A model generated the notes under the pieces. That model saw only the letters and a program-made list of their open reading frames with translations, ran no database searches and was not told where the DNA came from. Position numbers and translations under genes: made by a program. DNA of 32,643 bases from Ruminococcus flavefaciens (GTDB taxonomy: Bacteria; Bacillota; Clostridia; Oscillospirales; Ruminococcaceae), in assembly GCA_002373775.1 (NCBI GenBank), contig DFJW01000111.1:231-32873 (forward strand), in the 5' to 3' direction. This document shows, piece by piece, positions 7,872 to 17,508 of the stretch (position 1 is the first letter of the stretch; the number at the start of each line of letters is the position of its first letter).

Positions 7872-10800
7872 TTATTGTATATCAGCTGCATCCTCCTGGA
7901 AATCCACCTGCTCCATTTTCAGCAGCTTGGATATCCCGTCTTCCTGCATCGTTACGCCGTAGAGTACATTTGCCTCTTCCATGGCGCTGCGTCTGTGCGT
8001 TACAAGCACGAACTGCGTGGTATCTGTGAAGTGTTTCAGATACTGCGCGTACTTTCTTACATTTACTTCGTCAAGAGCTGCATCGATCTCGTCAAGTATG
8101 CAGAACGGCGCAGGTCTCAGCCTGAGTATCGCAAAATATATCGCTATCGCTACAAAGGACTGCTCGCCTCCGGACAGCGATATCAGATTCTTTATTACTT
8201 TTCCGGGCGGCGCTACGCTGATCTCGATACCGGATTCAAGCACGTTCTCGGGATCACTGAGTATGAGCTCTGCCTTTCCTCCGCCGAAAAGTTCTGTGAA
8301 TATGGACTTGAAATTTGAATTGATTATCTGGAAACTCTCAGAGAATATCCTGCACATCTCTTCTGTGAGGCTGCTTATGAGTTTTTCAAGTTCAGATTTG
8401 GAGCGCTGTACGTCTGCAATCTGCTGAGACATGAACTCATATCTCTCGGATACTTCCTTGTATTCCTCTATTGCTCCCACATTTACATTGCCCAGTGCGC
8501 TTATGCTGCGTTTGATGCTGGTCAGTTCAGCCTGTGCTGCACTCATGTCCTCTATCTTCTCCGCAAGCTGCACCGCCTCAGACCTTGTGAGTTCATACAC
8601 TTCAAGGAGCTGATTCACTATGCCGGATGCGTCACGGTTCACGGATTCTCTCTGGGATTCAAGGCGCGTCATGTCCGCTGAGCTCTTTTCCTTTGCTTCA
8701 TTCAGCCCGCGCAGTCCCTTCTTCATCTCGTTCACAAGACGATTCTGCTCTGTGCTCATGTCCTGCCAGCGCTTTATCTCTTCAAGATATGCGGCACTGT
8801 TGTCTTTAAGTCCGGCAAGAGCATTTTTCAGCTTGTCTATCTCGATCTGCTTATGTGTGATTATGTCTTCCTGACGGAATATCTCATCTTCAAAGCGTTT
8901 GCTGCCGCCTTCGAGATCTTTGAGCTGTTCCTCTATGCGCTGCACTTCACGTTCCTGAGCCTCAGTATCCTTGGCGAGTTCTACCGCCTTCAGCCTCTTC
9001 TGAGAGAGCAGTTCGGATAATTCTGCACGCTTCAGACGCAGTTTCTCGCGAACGCCCTGCTCTTCTGCAAGGGCTTCCTCAGCTTTTCTTATCAGCTCAT
9101 CAGTTCCGGCAAGAGCCGCTTCAGCATCAGCTGCTGCTTTTTCATGCCCGGCTATGAGCGCTTTGGTATCTTCTATGAGTTTTCCGGAATTCTCCGCCTG
9201 CGCTATGAACTGCTCTATCAGCTGTTCAAGGCTGCTTTTTTCCGCTTTTATACGGAATGACTCAGCCTCATTGGCTGCCTGCTCTTCCTTTGCGGCTTCG
9301 GTATCGTATCTCAGTTTTTCTGCCTCGGCACGAAGTTTGTCCACATTTTTGCTGAGTTCATCACGGGATGCCGAAAGATCTGATATCTCCCTGTCGAGTG
9401 TATCTATCTCGTTCTTTCTCGTTATAACTCCTCCGGACTTCTGCGCTGAACCGCCGGTAAATGAACCGCCGGCATTTATCACCTGTCCGTCCAGTGTTAC
9501 TATGCGGAATCTGTAGCCGTACCGCTTGGCTATATTAGTCGCTGTATCAATGTCTTCTGCGATCACTATGCGTCCCAGAAGCGACGTCATTATGCCGCTC
9601 AGTTTAGGATCAAAGTCGATGATCTTCACTGCCATTGCTACAAAGCCTTCGCAGTTCTCGATCCCCTGCTCCCGGAGTTCATTGCCGCGCACTGAAGTTA
9701 TGGGAAGGAATGTCGCTCTTCCGCCTTTCTGCTCTTTCAGGAAACGGATGCACCTCTTGGCGATGTCTTCGTTCTCAACTATGATATTCTGCATCGCTCC
9801 GCCAAGTGCTGTTTCAACTGCTACGGCATACTCCGGAGCAACTCCGATATTCTGCGCTACTGTTCCGAGCACGCCTCCGATGCGTCCCTGTTTTGAAGCA
9901 CGGAGGACCTGCTTGACGCTGCCCGCAAAGCCTTCCATATTGCTTTCCAGATCAGAAAGTATCCTCCGGCGCTGCTGCTTGTCCTTCAGTTCATAGAGAG
10001 CTTTCTCAAATTCGCTTTTCGCCTGCTCAAAACGCTCTCTGCGCGAACCGTAAAGCTTTTCTGTTCCGGCAAGTTTATTGCGTATGCTCTCGGCAGCCTG
10101 AGCGTTCTCTGCAAGCCTGTCTTCACATGCCCTTATGCGTCCGCGGTATTCTTCAAGTGTACTCTCGGCTGCGTTTCCGCTGTCGTTCAGTTCAGCCAGC
10201 CTTCTGCGCTGCTCATCAGCTGCTTTTTTCGCAGCTTCAACCGCAAAACGGTATTCGCTCTGCTTTATATAAAGACTGTTCACCTCGCTGCCGGCTTTAT
10301 CAACATTTTCACCGATCTGCGAATTGTCCTTCTCTGCCTTTTCAAATTCAGCAGCTGCTGAGGCGATCTCAGCTTCAAGTGCTTTTCTCGTCTCTTCCAG
10401 TTCGGAGAGCTTTTTCTCTGCGGATGCCTTTTCAGACAGAAGCTGTCTGCGTACTTCTCCGGAATCGGATATGTTCTTCTTCGCTGTTTCAATTGCTTCG
10501 CTGCAGTACCTGATATCAGTTTCATATACTGCTATTCCGGATTTCATGTCAGAAGCCGACTGCTCCTCTTCAAGCATTTTTCTGCGTATCTCATCCTGAC
10601 GTGCTGTGCTTTCGTTTATCTTGCGATATCCGTCGTCTATCTTCTGCTCTTCACGCCGGATGTCGTTTTCAAGATTGGTGTACTCGTTCTGACATATCAG
10701 CAGTTTCTCATCCAGTGTGTCCAGCTTCGTCTTGTATTCTTCAAGCTTTCGCACCCAGACAGATATCTCCAGTCTCTTCTTCTGCTCTGCCAGCTTTATG

Positions 10801-11444
10801 AACTTCTCTGCCTTTTCAGACTGGGTTTTCAGCGGTCCTACGCGGCTTTCCAGTTCGGAAAGGATGTCTGTCAGACGCACAAGGTTCTCCTGCGCTGCTG
10901 ACAGTTTCCTTTCAGCTTCGAGCTTCTTGTACCGGAATTTGGATATTCCTGCTGCTTCTTCGAAAATATCTCTTCTCTCACTGCTCTTTGCTCCGACTAT
11001 CTCGGCTATCCTGCCTTGTCCGATTATAGAGTATCCGTCTCTGCCGAGTCCGGTATCCATGAAGAGCTCGTTTATGTCCTTCAGACGGCACTGCCTGCCG
11101 TTTATCATGTATTCGCTCTCTCCGCTGCGGTAAAGTTTTCTCGTGACCGCAACTTCATCTTCCATGTCTGCAAGAGTCTTGTCTGTATTGTCGATATTCA
11201 GCGTTACAGCTGCGAATCCCATAGGTTTCCTTGCAACAGTACCGGAAAAAATAACGTCTTCCATTTTATTGCCGCGGAGAGTTTTGGTGGACTGCTCTCC
11301 AAGTACCCAGCGGACTGAGTCGCCGATGTTACTTTTTCCGCTGCCGTTAGGTCCTACTACTGCGGTAAGTCCTTTGTCAAAGGTCAGGCTTATCTTGTCG
11401 GGAAACGACTTGAAGCCCTGTATTTCCAATGATTTGAGGTACAC
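7872..11444 (-). CDS. smc: Chromosome segregation ATPase SMC
   Basis: SMC is a DNA-loop-forming condensin ATPase that acts with ScpA/ScpB in chromosome organisation. The 1190-residue length is typical. The N-terminal head shows Walker A GPNGSGKSN (about residues 32-40) and the WVLGEQS Q-loop. Two long coiled coils (about 170-500 and 690-1000) flank the hinge (about 515-675, with GGVLGTVAQNI and INAGGSFTGGSA). The C-terminal head has the signature LSGGEQSFVAIAIYFA, Walker B CILDEIDAALDE and the final VLVTHRRSAMEEAN switch. The start is GTG at 11444, preceded by AAGGCGG that overlaps the radical SAM gene end. The order rnc, radical SAM, smc, ftsY is characteristic of Clostridia. No scpA or scpB is in the window. 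Confidence 0.98.
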   Translation of the reverse strand: MYLKSLEIQGFKSFPDKISLTFDKGLTAVVGPNGSGKSNIGDSVRWVLGEQSTKTLRGNKMEDVIFSGTVARKPMGFAAVTLNIDNTDKTLADMEDEVAVTRKLYRSGESEYMINGRQCRLKDINELFMDTGLGRDGYSIIGQGRIAEIVGAKSSERRDIFEEAAGISKFRYKKLEAERKLSAAQENLVRLTDILSELESRVGPLKTQSEKAEKFIKLAEQKKRLEISVWVRKLEEYKTKLDTLDEKLLICQNEYTNLENDIRREEQKIDDGYRKINESTARQDEIRRKMLEEEQSASDMKSGIAVYETDIRYCSEAIETAKKNISDSGEVRRQLLSEKASAEKKLSELEETRKALEAEIASAAAEFEKAEKDNSQIGENVDKAGSEVNSLYIKQSEYRFAVEAAKKAADEQRRRLAELNDSGNAAESTLEEYRGRIRACEDRLAENAQAAESIRNKLAGTEKLYGSRRERFEQAKSEFEKALYELKDKQQRRRILSDLESNMEGFAGSVKQVLRASKQGRIGGVLGTVAQNIGVAPEYAVAVETALGGAMQNIIVENEDIAKRCIRFLKEQKGGRATFLPITSVRGNELREQGIENCEGFVAMAVKIIDFDPKLSGIMTSLLGRIVIAEDIDTATNIAKRYGYRFRIVTLDGQVINAGGSFTGGSAQKSGGVITRKNEIDTLDREISDLSASRDELSKNVDKLRAEAEKLRYDTEAAKEEQAANEAESFRIKAEKSSLEQLIEQFIAQAENSGKLIEDTKALIAGHEKAAADAEAALAGTDELIRKAEEALAEEQGVREKLRLKRAELSELLSQKRLKAVELAKDTEAQEREVQRIEEQLKDLEGGSKRFEDEIFRQEDIITHKQIEIDKLKNALAGLKDNSAAYLEEIKRWQDMSTEQNRLVNEMKKGLRGLNEAKEKSSADMTRLESQRESVNRDASGIVNQLLEVYELTRSEAVQLAEKIEDMSAAQAELTSIKRSISALGNVNVGAIEEYKEVSERYEFMSQQIADVQRSKSELEKLISSLTEEMCRIFSESFQIINSNFKSIFTELFGGGKAELILSDPENVLESGIEISVAPPGKVIKNLISLSGGEQSFVAIAIYFAILRLRPAPFCILDEIDAALDEVNVRKYAQYLKHFTDTTQFVLVTHRRSAMEEANVLYGVTMQEDGISKLLKMEQVDFQEDAADIQ

Positions 11445-11448
11445 TGAT

Positions 11449-12432
11449 TCACCGCCTTTCTATGATCTCTATCCCCTCGCCGGGAGAAGGATATATCAGG
11501 ACTATCGTCCCCATTGCTTTCATACGCTCTATGTTGCTCTTCTTGTGTCCGACAGCTTTGCTTATCTCTTTAGCAGGCACTGTTATCCTCAGAAGGCTGC
11601 ATCCGTCCGCTATCTCCATGAGTCTGCTCAGATATACCTCGCTTTCACAGAGTTCACGGAATGCCGGATGATAGTATCCTGCTACCATGTCTTTTTCCAC
11701 GAATTCACTGGCGTGAAGTCCGCATTTTATCACTCTGATGCCATTCTCCTGAAAACGCAGCATTATCCTCGAACACATGCTGACCATTTCTTCAAACGGT
11801 ATCATCTCATATACGCCTTCTTCATACAGTTCTGCCAGCTTTGTGCCGCGCAGTACTACTACCGGATATATCCTGACTGTGTCCGGACGCAGTGCGATTA
11901 TCTTTTCCGCCGTCTCTTCATCTGATGTGATGCTGCTCTTGTACAGCCCTGTCATCATCTGGAGTCCCAGTTCAAAACCTTTTGCCTTTATAAGCTCTGC
12001 TGCTCTTTCCACGTCGGCTGAACTGTGTCCGCGTTCGTTGGCTTCAAGCACTTCATCATTCATCGACTGTGCTCCCAGTTCTATCGCCGTAACGCCATAG
12101 CTTCTGAGTATATCCAGCACTTCTTCGTCGATGCAGTCAGGACGTGTGGAACAGCGTATGCCTCTGAACCTGCCGCTGCCTGTGAAACTGTGCGCAGCTT
12201 CAAGCAGTTCAGTCATATAATCTCTCGGCACTGCTGTAAAACTGCCTCCGAAAAACGCTATCTCCGTATTCTCCGGCTCTTTCACTTCTGAAAGTGCGCC
12301 GGCACATATCCTCCTGACTTCGTCCCCGTCCGGCAGATGCTGTGCGCCGCTTATGGTCCTCTGGTCACAGAAACTGCATGTATGAGGACATCCCACATGC
12401 GGGATGAATATGGATATATTACTGTGTTTCAT
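11449..12432 (-). CDS. Elp3-like radical SAM protein without acetyltransferase domain
   Basis: The 327-residue protein has the radical SAM cluster motif C15-x3-C19-x2-C22 (VGCPHTCSFC) that binds a 4Fe-4S cluster and S-adenosylmethionine. The glycine-rich FFGGSFTA motif follows. Blocks such as RPDCIDEEVLDILRSYGVTAIELGAQS and GLQMMTGLY place it in the Elp3-related radical SAM subfamily. The GNAT acetyltransferase domain of true Elp3 is absent. About 40 C-terminal residues (ISKAVGHKKSNIERMKAMG) resemble a small KH-like nucleic-acid-binding element; this is inference. The gene overlaps the rnc end by 14 bases and stops 5 bases before smc, with a GGAG ribosome binding site about 10 bases upstream. 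RNA is the likeliest substrate given the neighbours, but the reaction is unknown. Confidence 0.88.
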   Translation of the reverse strand: MKHSNISIFIPHVGCPHTCSFCDQRTISGAQHLPDGDEVRRICAGALSEVKEPENTEIAFFGGSFTAVPRDYMTELLEAAHSFTGSGRFRGIRCSTRPDCIDEEVLDILRSYGVTAIELGAQSMNDEVLEANERGHSSADVERAAELIKAKGFELGLQMMTGLYKSSITSDEETAEKIIALRPDTVRIYPVVVLRGTKLAELYEEGVYEMIPFEEMVSMCSRIMLRFQENGIRVIKCGLHASEFVEKDMVAGYYHPAFRELCESEVYLSRLMEIADGCSLLRITVPAKEISKAVGHKKSNIERMKAMGTIVLIYPSPGEGIEIIERR

Positions 12433-13108
12433 ATCCCATCAGCTCCAGAGCTTCTTTTGCGGCAAGCTGCTCAGCTTCTTTCTTGCTCCTGCCTTTGCCG
12501 CGTCCTATTACCTGTGAATTGAGACGTACTTCAACTACGAACCGCTTGTTGTGATCCGGTCCTTCTTCGCCTATCAGCGCGTACTCTACCTTCTCTTCGG
12601 GATTCTTCTGCACTACTTCCTGAAGGACTGTCTTGAAGTCCCTGAATGCCGGCTTACCTGCATGCTGAAGATCCTCAGGCATGAAATGAAGGATGTGCTT
12701 TGCTGCGGCTTCGATACCGCCGTCGAGATATACTGCCGCTATCACAGCTTCAAATGCGTCGGCAAGTATGGAAGGACGCTCCCTGCCGCCTGTATTCTCC
12801 TCGCCTTTTCCAAGGTAGAGATACTCGCCGAGATCTATCTTTTTCGCAAATATATAAAGCGACTTCTCGCATACCAGAGACGCACGCATTTTCGTGAGTT
12901 CCCCTTCCGGCACGTTAAGGTTCTTGTAGAGATAATCCGATACCACTATTGAGAGAACACTGTCGCCGAGAAATTCAAGGCGCTCATTGCTTCCGCCCAT
13001 ATGCTTTCGCTCATTGGCGTAGGATGAATGTGAAAGTGCCTGCTGAAGCAGTTCCGTGTTGTGAAATCTGTATCCTATTTTGTCCTGTAACTCATCAATG
13101 CTGCTCAT
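12419..13108 (-). CDS. rnc: Ribonuclease III
   Basis: This double-strand-specific endoribonuclease processes rRNA precursors and structured mRNAs. The 229-residue protein has the catalytic domain at residues 1-150, with the signature NERLEFLGDSVL (metal-binding Glu and Asp) and the second acidic set in DAFEAVIAAVYLDGG. A C-terminal dsRNA-binding domain follows (about 155-226: FKTVLQEVVQK ... GKGRSKKEAEQLAAKEAL). The ATG overlaps the plsX stop in an ATGA arrangement, and the 3' end overlaps the radical SAM gene, so all three are probably translationally coupled. In many bacteria acpP lies between plsX and rnc; here it is absent. Confidence 0.97.
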   Translation of the reverse strand: MSSIDELQDKIGYRFHNTELLQQALSHSSYANERKHMGGSNERLEFLGDSVLSIVVSDYLYKNLNVPEGELTKMRASLVCEKSLYIFAKKIDLGEYLYLGKGEENTGGRERPSILADAFEAVIAAVYLDGGIEAAAKHILHFMPEDLQHAGKPAFRDFKTVLQEVVQKNPEEKVEYALIGEEGPDHNKRFVVEVRLNSQVIGRGKGRSKKEAEQLAAKEALELMGYETQ

Positions 13109-14106
13109 TCTTTTTCACTTCCTGACATACCTGCTATATATGAAGCTATCTCACCGCAAACATCCGCCTCTACACACCTTACTGCCTGACGGACTGCATT
13201 GAAAAATGCTGTGGAATCAGAACTGCCGTGGGCTTTGATGACCGGTCTTCTCAGTCCGAGAAGAGGAGAGCCTCCTACTTCCTTGTAATCCATCTGCTTG
13301 CGGAATTCTTTTATCTTTCCGAGAGAGAACAGTGCTCCTGCCTTTCCTGTACCGGAGAATATCCATTTGAGTTTCCTGCCGAAGAAGCTGCCCATTCCTT
13401 CGTAGAGCTTCAGCGCAACGTTTCCTGTGAAACCGTCTGTTACCACTACCTGTACATCGCCGAGAGGCATATCTCTGGCTTCGATATTTCCGACAAAATC
13501 CAGTCCCGATCTTTCAAGCTGCTTGTATGCTTCTATCTCAAGATCTCTGCCTTTTGTCTCTTCTGCACCTATATTGAGCAGAGCTACCTTCGGTGACTCT
13601 ATGCCCATTACTTTTTCCATATACGCACTGCCCATTACTCCGAACTGCACAAGCATCTCAGGACGGCATTCTGTATTCGCGCCTGCATCTACAAGCAGGA
13701 AACTGCCGTTCTCAGCAGGCATTATCGGTGAAGGTGCGATGCGTCTGATGCCTTTGATGCGCTTGACGATGAATGATGAGCCCATTACAAGCGCACCTGT
13801 ACTGCCGGCTGATACGAATGCATCGCCGTGTCCGTCAGCAAGAAGCTGAAGACCAAGTCCCATGGAACTGTTCCTGCCGCTCTTGATTATGTTCTTAGGT
13901 TCGTCGTGTATATCGAATACTTCATCTGTATGTGCTACTTTTATGCCTCTGAGGCTTATGCCGTTCTCTCTGGCACATGCTACTATCTTTTCCTTGCTGC
14001 CGGTGAGAACTATCTCTGTATCAAGCTCTTTTACAGCTCTTGCGCAGCCTTTTATAACTTCAAGAGGAGCATTATCTCCTCCGAAGGCATCAACAATTAT
14101 CCTCAT
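13105..14106 (-). CDS. plsX: Phosphate acyltransferase PlsX
   Basis: PlsX converts acyl-ACP and phosphate to acyl-phosphate, the donor for PlsY in the first step of phospholipid synthesis, and acts peripherally at the membrane. The 333-residue length is normal from the chosen ATG (MRIIVDAFGGDNAPLEV), the conserved start. The open frame runs 19 codons further upstream into trmFO. I rejected that extension because it is not family-like and because an AGAGG motif lies 7 bases before the internal ATG. Further markers are SAGSTGALV, LLVDAGANTECRPEMLVQF and VVTDGFTGNVALK. The gene overlaps the trmFO 3' end by 17 bases and rnc by 4. Confidence 0.95.
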   Translation of the reverse strand: MRIIVDAFGGDNAPLEVIKGCARAVKELDTEIVLTGSKEKIVACARENGISLRGIKVAHTDEVFDIHDEPKNIIKSGRNSSMGLGLQLLADGHGDAFVSAGSTGALVMGSSFIVKRIKGIRRIAPSPIMPAENGSFLLVDAGANTECRPEMLVQFGVMGSAYMEKVMGIESPKVALLNIGAEETKGRDLEIEAYKQLERSGLDFVGNIEARDMPLGDVQVVVTDGFTGNVALKLYEGMGSFFGRKLKWIFSGTGKAGALFSLGKIKEFRKQMDYKEVGGSPLLGLRRPVIKAHGSSDSTAFFNAVRQAVRCVEADVCGEIASYIAGMSGSEKE

Positions 14107-15418
14107 GATCCAACCTCTCAAGTTCCTTGGCAAGTGCTTCAACTGCCCTTGCAGAATATGCACCGTATCGTTCCTTCTTGTCTCTTATGCGTCTGCCGAT
14201 ATCCGGCAGTATTCCCATATTCGCTCCCATCGGCTGGAAGCTCCCGCTGTTGTACGGATCGCTTATATATGCCGAAAGCGCTCCTGTCATAGTCTCTTTA
14301 GGGAGACACATGGGCACCAGTCCTCTGAGCCTTCTTGCACAGGCTTTGCCGGCAATTATACCGCTTGCCGCTGATTCCATGTAACCTTCCACACCGGTCA
14401 TCTGTCCGGCAAAGAAGATATCAGGTCTGCTTCGCATCGAAAAATCAGACGCAAGCAGATCGGGACTGTTTATGAATGTGTTCCGGTGCATTACTCCGAA
14501 ACGCATGAATTCTGCATTTTCAAGTCCCGGTATCATGGAAAACACTCTCTTCTGTTCTCCGAATTTCAGATTTGTCTGGAAGCCGACAAGGTTGAAGAGT
14601 GTCCCTTCACGGTTCTCGCGCCTGAGCTGCACAAGTGCATAAGGACGTCTGCCTGTCTTCGGATCATCTATCCCCACCGGCTTCATCGGTCCGAAACGCA
14701 TGGTGTCAACTCCGCGTGACGCCAGTTCTTCTATAGGCATGCAGCCTTCATATACGCTGAAGGGATGCGTCTCAAAATCGTGGAGCTGAACTTTTTCCGC
14801 TGATATAAGTGCTTCGTAAAATGCAAGATACTCTTCCTTGTTCATGGGACAGTTGATGTAGTCAGCATCCCCTCTTCCGTATCTTGAAGCATAGAATACC
14901 TTATCCTTATCAAGACTCTCATATGTCACTATGGGAGCTGCTGCATCATAGAAACTTAGTCCCTCTCCGCAGAGTTCCTTTATCTTTTCCGCAAGCTTTC
15001 CCTGCGTCAGCGGTCCGGTCGCGATTATCACTACGCCTTCCGGAAGTTCGGTCACCTCGCCGTGAATAACTTCTATAAGAGGATGCTCCGTTATCTTTGA
15101 CGTCACAGCGTCCGAGAATCTCTCGCGGTCTACCGCAAGCGCTCCTCCGGCTTCTACCGAATTCTCCTTGGCACAGGGAACTGTCAGCGAGCCGAGCATC
15201 TCCATTTCGTATTTCAGCAATCCTGCTGCCGATTCGAGCCTTGCGGCTTTTAATGAGTTCGAGCATACCAGTTCAGCAAAACCGGTGTATTTATGCGCCG
15301 GAGTATACTTTTCAGGCTTCATTTCATACAGGCGGACGTTTATGCCGTTCTGTGCAAGCTGCCATGCAGCCTCGCATCCGGCAAGTCCCGCTCCTATAAC
15401 ACTAACGGCTGTGCTCAT
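14090..15418 (-). CDS. trmFO: Folate/FAD-dependent tRNA (uracil-54-C5) methyltransferase TrmFO
   Basis: This flavoprotein makes 5-methyluridine at position 54 of tRNA using methylenetetrahydrofolate, the common Gram-positive alternative to TrmA. Its length is 442 residues. The N-terminal FAD-binding dinucleotide fold is VSVIGAGLAGCEAAWQLA. Characteristic blocks follow: YEMKP..YTPAHKYTGFAELVCSNS, ENSVEAGGALAVDRERFS, IIATGPLT, and near the C-terminus FFAGQMTGVEGYMESAASG. The start overlaps the topA stop by 4 bases. Placement directly after topA, with dprA upstream, is a conserved Firmicutes order. Confidence 0.97.
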   Translation of the reverse strand: MSTAVSVIGAGLAGCEAAWQLAQNGINVRLYEMKPEKYTPAHKYTGFAELVCSNSLKAARLESAAGLLKYEMEMLGSLTVPCAKENSVEAGGALAVDRERFSDAVTSKITEHPLIEVIHGEVTELPEGVVIIATGPLTQGKLAEKIKELCGEGLSFYDAAAPIVTYESLDKDKVFYASRYGRGDADYINCPMNKEEYLAFYEALISAEKVQLHDFETHPFSVYEGCMPIEELASRGVDTMRFGPMKPVGIDDPKTGRRPYALVQLRRENREGTLFNLVGFQTNLKFGEQKRVFSMIPGLENAEFMRFGVMHRNTFINSPDLLASDFSMRSRPDIFFAGQMTGVEGYMESAASGIIAGKACARRLRGLVPMCLPKETMTGALSAYISDPYNSGSFQPMGANMGILPDIGRRIRDKKERYGAYSARAVEALAKELERLDHEDNC

Positions 15419-17496
15419 TTCTTCAGCTCTCTTTCGTATCCGCAGCCTTCATTCTCGCATATGAGCTTTCCGGCTTTTCCGCCCTTGTTGAAAAGTGTCT
15501 TTCCGCATACGGGACAGAGTTCGGAAGTCGGAACGTTCCACGTCATAAAGCTGCAATCAGGATATCCTTCGCAGCCGTAGAAACTCCTGCCCTTCTTCGA
15601 CTTTTTCAGCAGCATCTTCTTTCCGCATCTCGGACAGCTGCCGTCTGTTTCGGTCACTATCCTCTTCGTGTTGCGGCACTCGGGGAATCCGGGGCATGCG
15701 AGGAATTTGCCGTACTTGCTGTACTTTATGACCATGTTCCTTCCGCACATCTCACATACCACGTCTGTCTCTTCATCGGGTACTTTTACGCGCTTGCCGT
15801 CCATTGCTTCTTCGGCTTTTTTCAGTGTCTTCGAAAAATCATCGTAGAACTCATGCAATGTGCTTACCCAGTCCTTCTCGCCGTGTTCAACTTCATCCAG
15901 ACTGCTCTCCATGCCGGCTGTGAATTTGGCATCTACTATCTTCTTGAAATGCTCCTTCATCAGCTCTGTTATGACCTCTCCGAGATTTGTGGGTTTCAGT
16001 GCTTTGCCCTCATGCTCGACGTACCTTCTCGATGTTATAGTGGTTATGGTGGGAGCATAGGTACTCGGTCTGCCGATGCCGTTCTCTTCAAGTGCTTTGA
16101 TGAGCGAGGCTTCGGTATACCTCGGAGGCGGCTGAGTGAAATGCTGATTGCCGTTTATGGACTTGAGCTTCAGTTTATCCTGCGCTTTCAGCTCGGGAAG
16201 CATTTTCCTGCTGCCTTCCTCGCTGTCTGTGGACTCAACGTAAAGTGCCATGAATCCTTCAAATTTAACTGAGTATCCGGATGCTCTGAATGTGCATCCT
16301 GCCGCTTCAATATCCGCCGAAACTGTATCGAGAAGAGCGTTCGCCATCTGGCTCGCTATGAATCTCTCCCATATAAGCTTGTAGAGCTTGTACTGATCGG
16401 CTGAAAGGCTCGATTTTACACGTTCCGGTGTGAGCTCGGGCGTTGACGGACGAACTGCTTCATGGGCATCCTGAGCGTTGTTCTTGGAACGGTAGTTTCT
16501 CGGCTCCGGGGGGAGGTACTCTTTTCCGTACACCGTTCCGATGTACTGTGCCGCTGCTGCTTTTGCCTCATCCGATATACGCAGACTGTCAGTTCTCATG
16601 TAAGTTATGAGACCTACTGCGCCTACGCCCTGTACGTCAACACCTTCGTAAAGCTCCTGTGCAGCTTTCATTGTCCGCTTTGCGCTGAAACCAAGTTTAC
16701 GTGATGCCTCCTGCTGGAGCGTTGATGTGATGAAAGGCGGTGCCGGCTGTTTCTTTGTAACGCGCTTCTTTACTGCGCTTACTGTATATTCTGCACCTTC
16801 AAGCCTTGCGAGCAGTGCATCTGCTTCTGCCTGTCCGGGTATCTCCAGTTTCTTTCCGTCAACCGCGATAAGTGCGGCGTCAAATACTTTTCTGGATGAC
16901 GGTGCTGTGAATTTTGCGTCTATAGACCAGTATTCCTTCGGGATGAAACTGCGTATCTCATTCTCGCGGTCTACCACAAGTCTTACTGCAACTGACTGTA
17001 CACGTCCGGCTGACAGTCCGCGCTTTACCTTCTTCCAGAGGAAGGGGCTAAGCTCATATCCCACAAGACGGTCGAGTATGCGTCTCGCCTGCTGTGCATT
17101 CACAAGATCAACATCTATCTTGTGCGGATTGCTCATTCCGGACTGCACACCGCTCTTAGTGATCTCATTGAATGCCACGCGGTTGTTGTCGTTCATGTCC
17201 AGTTTCAGCATCTGGGCTATGTGCCATGATATGGCTTCTCCTTCGCGGTCAGGGTCGGTAGCGAGATATACTTTGCCGCTCTTCTTGGCGCGTTTCTTCA
17301 GTTCCTTTATCACATCTTCCTTGCCCTTCATATCAGTGTACTGAGGTGCAAAGTCGTGCTCTTTGTCAACGCCCATCTTTGACTTAGGAAGATCACGGAC
17401 ATGGCCCATTGATGCTATTACTTCATAGCCCGGGCCAAGATATTTCTGTATGGTTTTTGCCTTTGCAGGCGACTCAACTATTACTAAATCAGACAT
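15415..17496 (-). CDS. topA: DNA topoisomerase I (type IA)
   Basis: This enzyme relaxes negative supercoils by single-strand passage. The 693-residue protein starts MSDLVIVESPAKAKTIQKYLG. The TOPRIM domain includes the acidic triad in ATDPDREGEAISWH (80-92). The catalytic tyrosine is Y299 in GLITYMRTDSLRIS. Central type IA domains run to about 560. Three C-terminal C4 zinc ribbons follow, with cysteine pairs CEMC/CPGFPEC, CPRC/CEGYPDC and CPVC/CENEGC; these bind single-stranded DNA or RNA polymerase in the family. A GGGGA motif precedes the ATG. It is flanked by dprA and trmFO in the usual Firmicutes order. Confidence 0.98.
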   Translation of the reverse strand: MSDLVIVESPAKAKTIQKYLGPGYEVIASMGHVRDLPKSKMGVDKEHDFAPQYTDMKGKEDVIKELKKRAKKSGKVYLATDPDREGEAISWHIAQMLKLDMNDNNRVAFNEITKSGVQSGMSNPHKIDVDLVNAQQARRILDRLVGYELSPFLWKKVKRGLSAGRVQSVAVRLVVDRENEIRSFIPKEYWSIDAKFTAPSSRKVFDAALIAVDGKKLEIPGQAEADALLARLEGAEYTVSAVKKRVTKKQPAPPFITSTLQQEASRKLGFSAKRTMKAAQELYEGVDVQGVGAVGLITYMRTDSLRISDEAKAAAAQYIGTVYGKEYLPPEPRNYRSKNNAQDAHEAVRPSTPELTPERVKSSLSADQYKLYKLIWERFIASQMANALLDTVSADIEAAGCTFRASGYSVKFEGFMALYVESTDSEEGSRKMLPELKAQDKLKLKSINGNQHFTQPPPRYTEASLIKALEENGIGRPSTYAPTITTITSRRYVEHEGKALKPTNLGEVITELMKEHFKKIVDAKFTAGMESSLDEVEHGEKDWVSTLHEFYDDFSKTLKKAEEAMDGKRVKVPDEETDVVCEMCGRNMVIKYSKYGKFLACPGFPECRNTKRIVTETDGSCPRCGKKMLLKKSKKGRSFYGCEGYPDCSFMTWNVPTSELCPVCGKTLFNKGGKAGKLICENEGCGYERELKK

Positions 17497-17508
17497 TCTG
17501 ATGTCCCC

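Noticed and set aside
9154..9996. Plus-strand open frames across smc and other minus-strand genes
   Set aside because: They are shadows of well-supported genes, have Ser/Pro/Cys-rich or atypical composition, no ribosome binding sites and no family motifs.
14107..14163. Longer plsX beginning 19 codons upstream
   Set aside because: The extra residues do not resemble PlsX, would overlap trmFO by 74 bases, and a better ribosome binding site serves the internal ATG.
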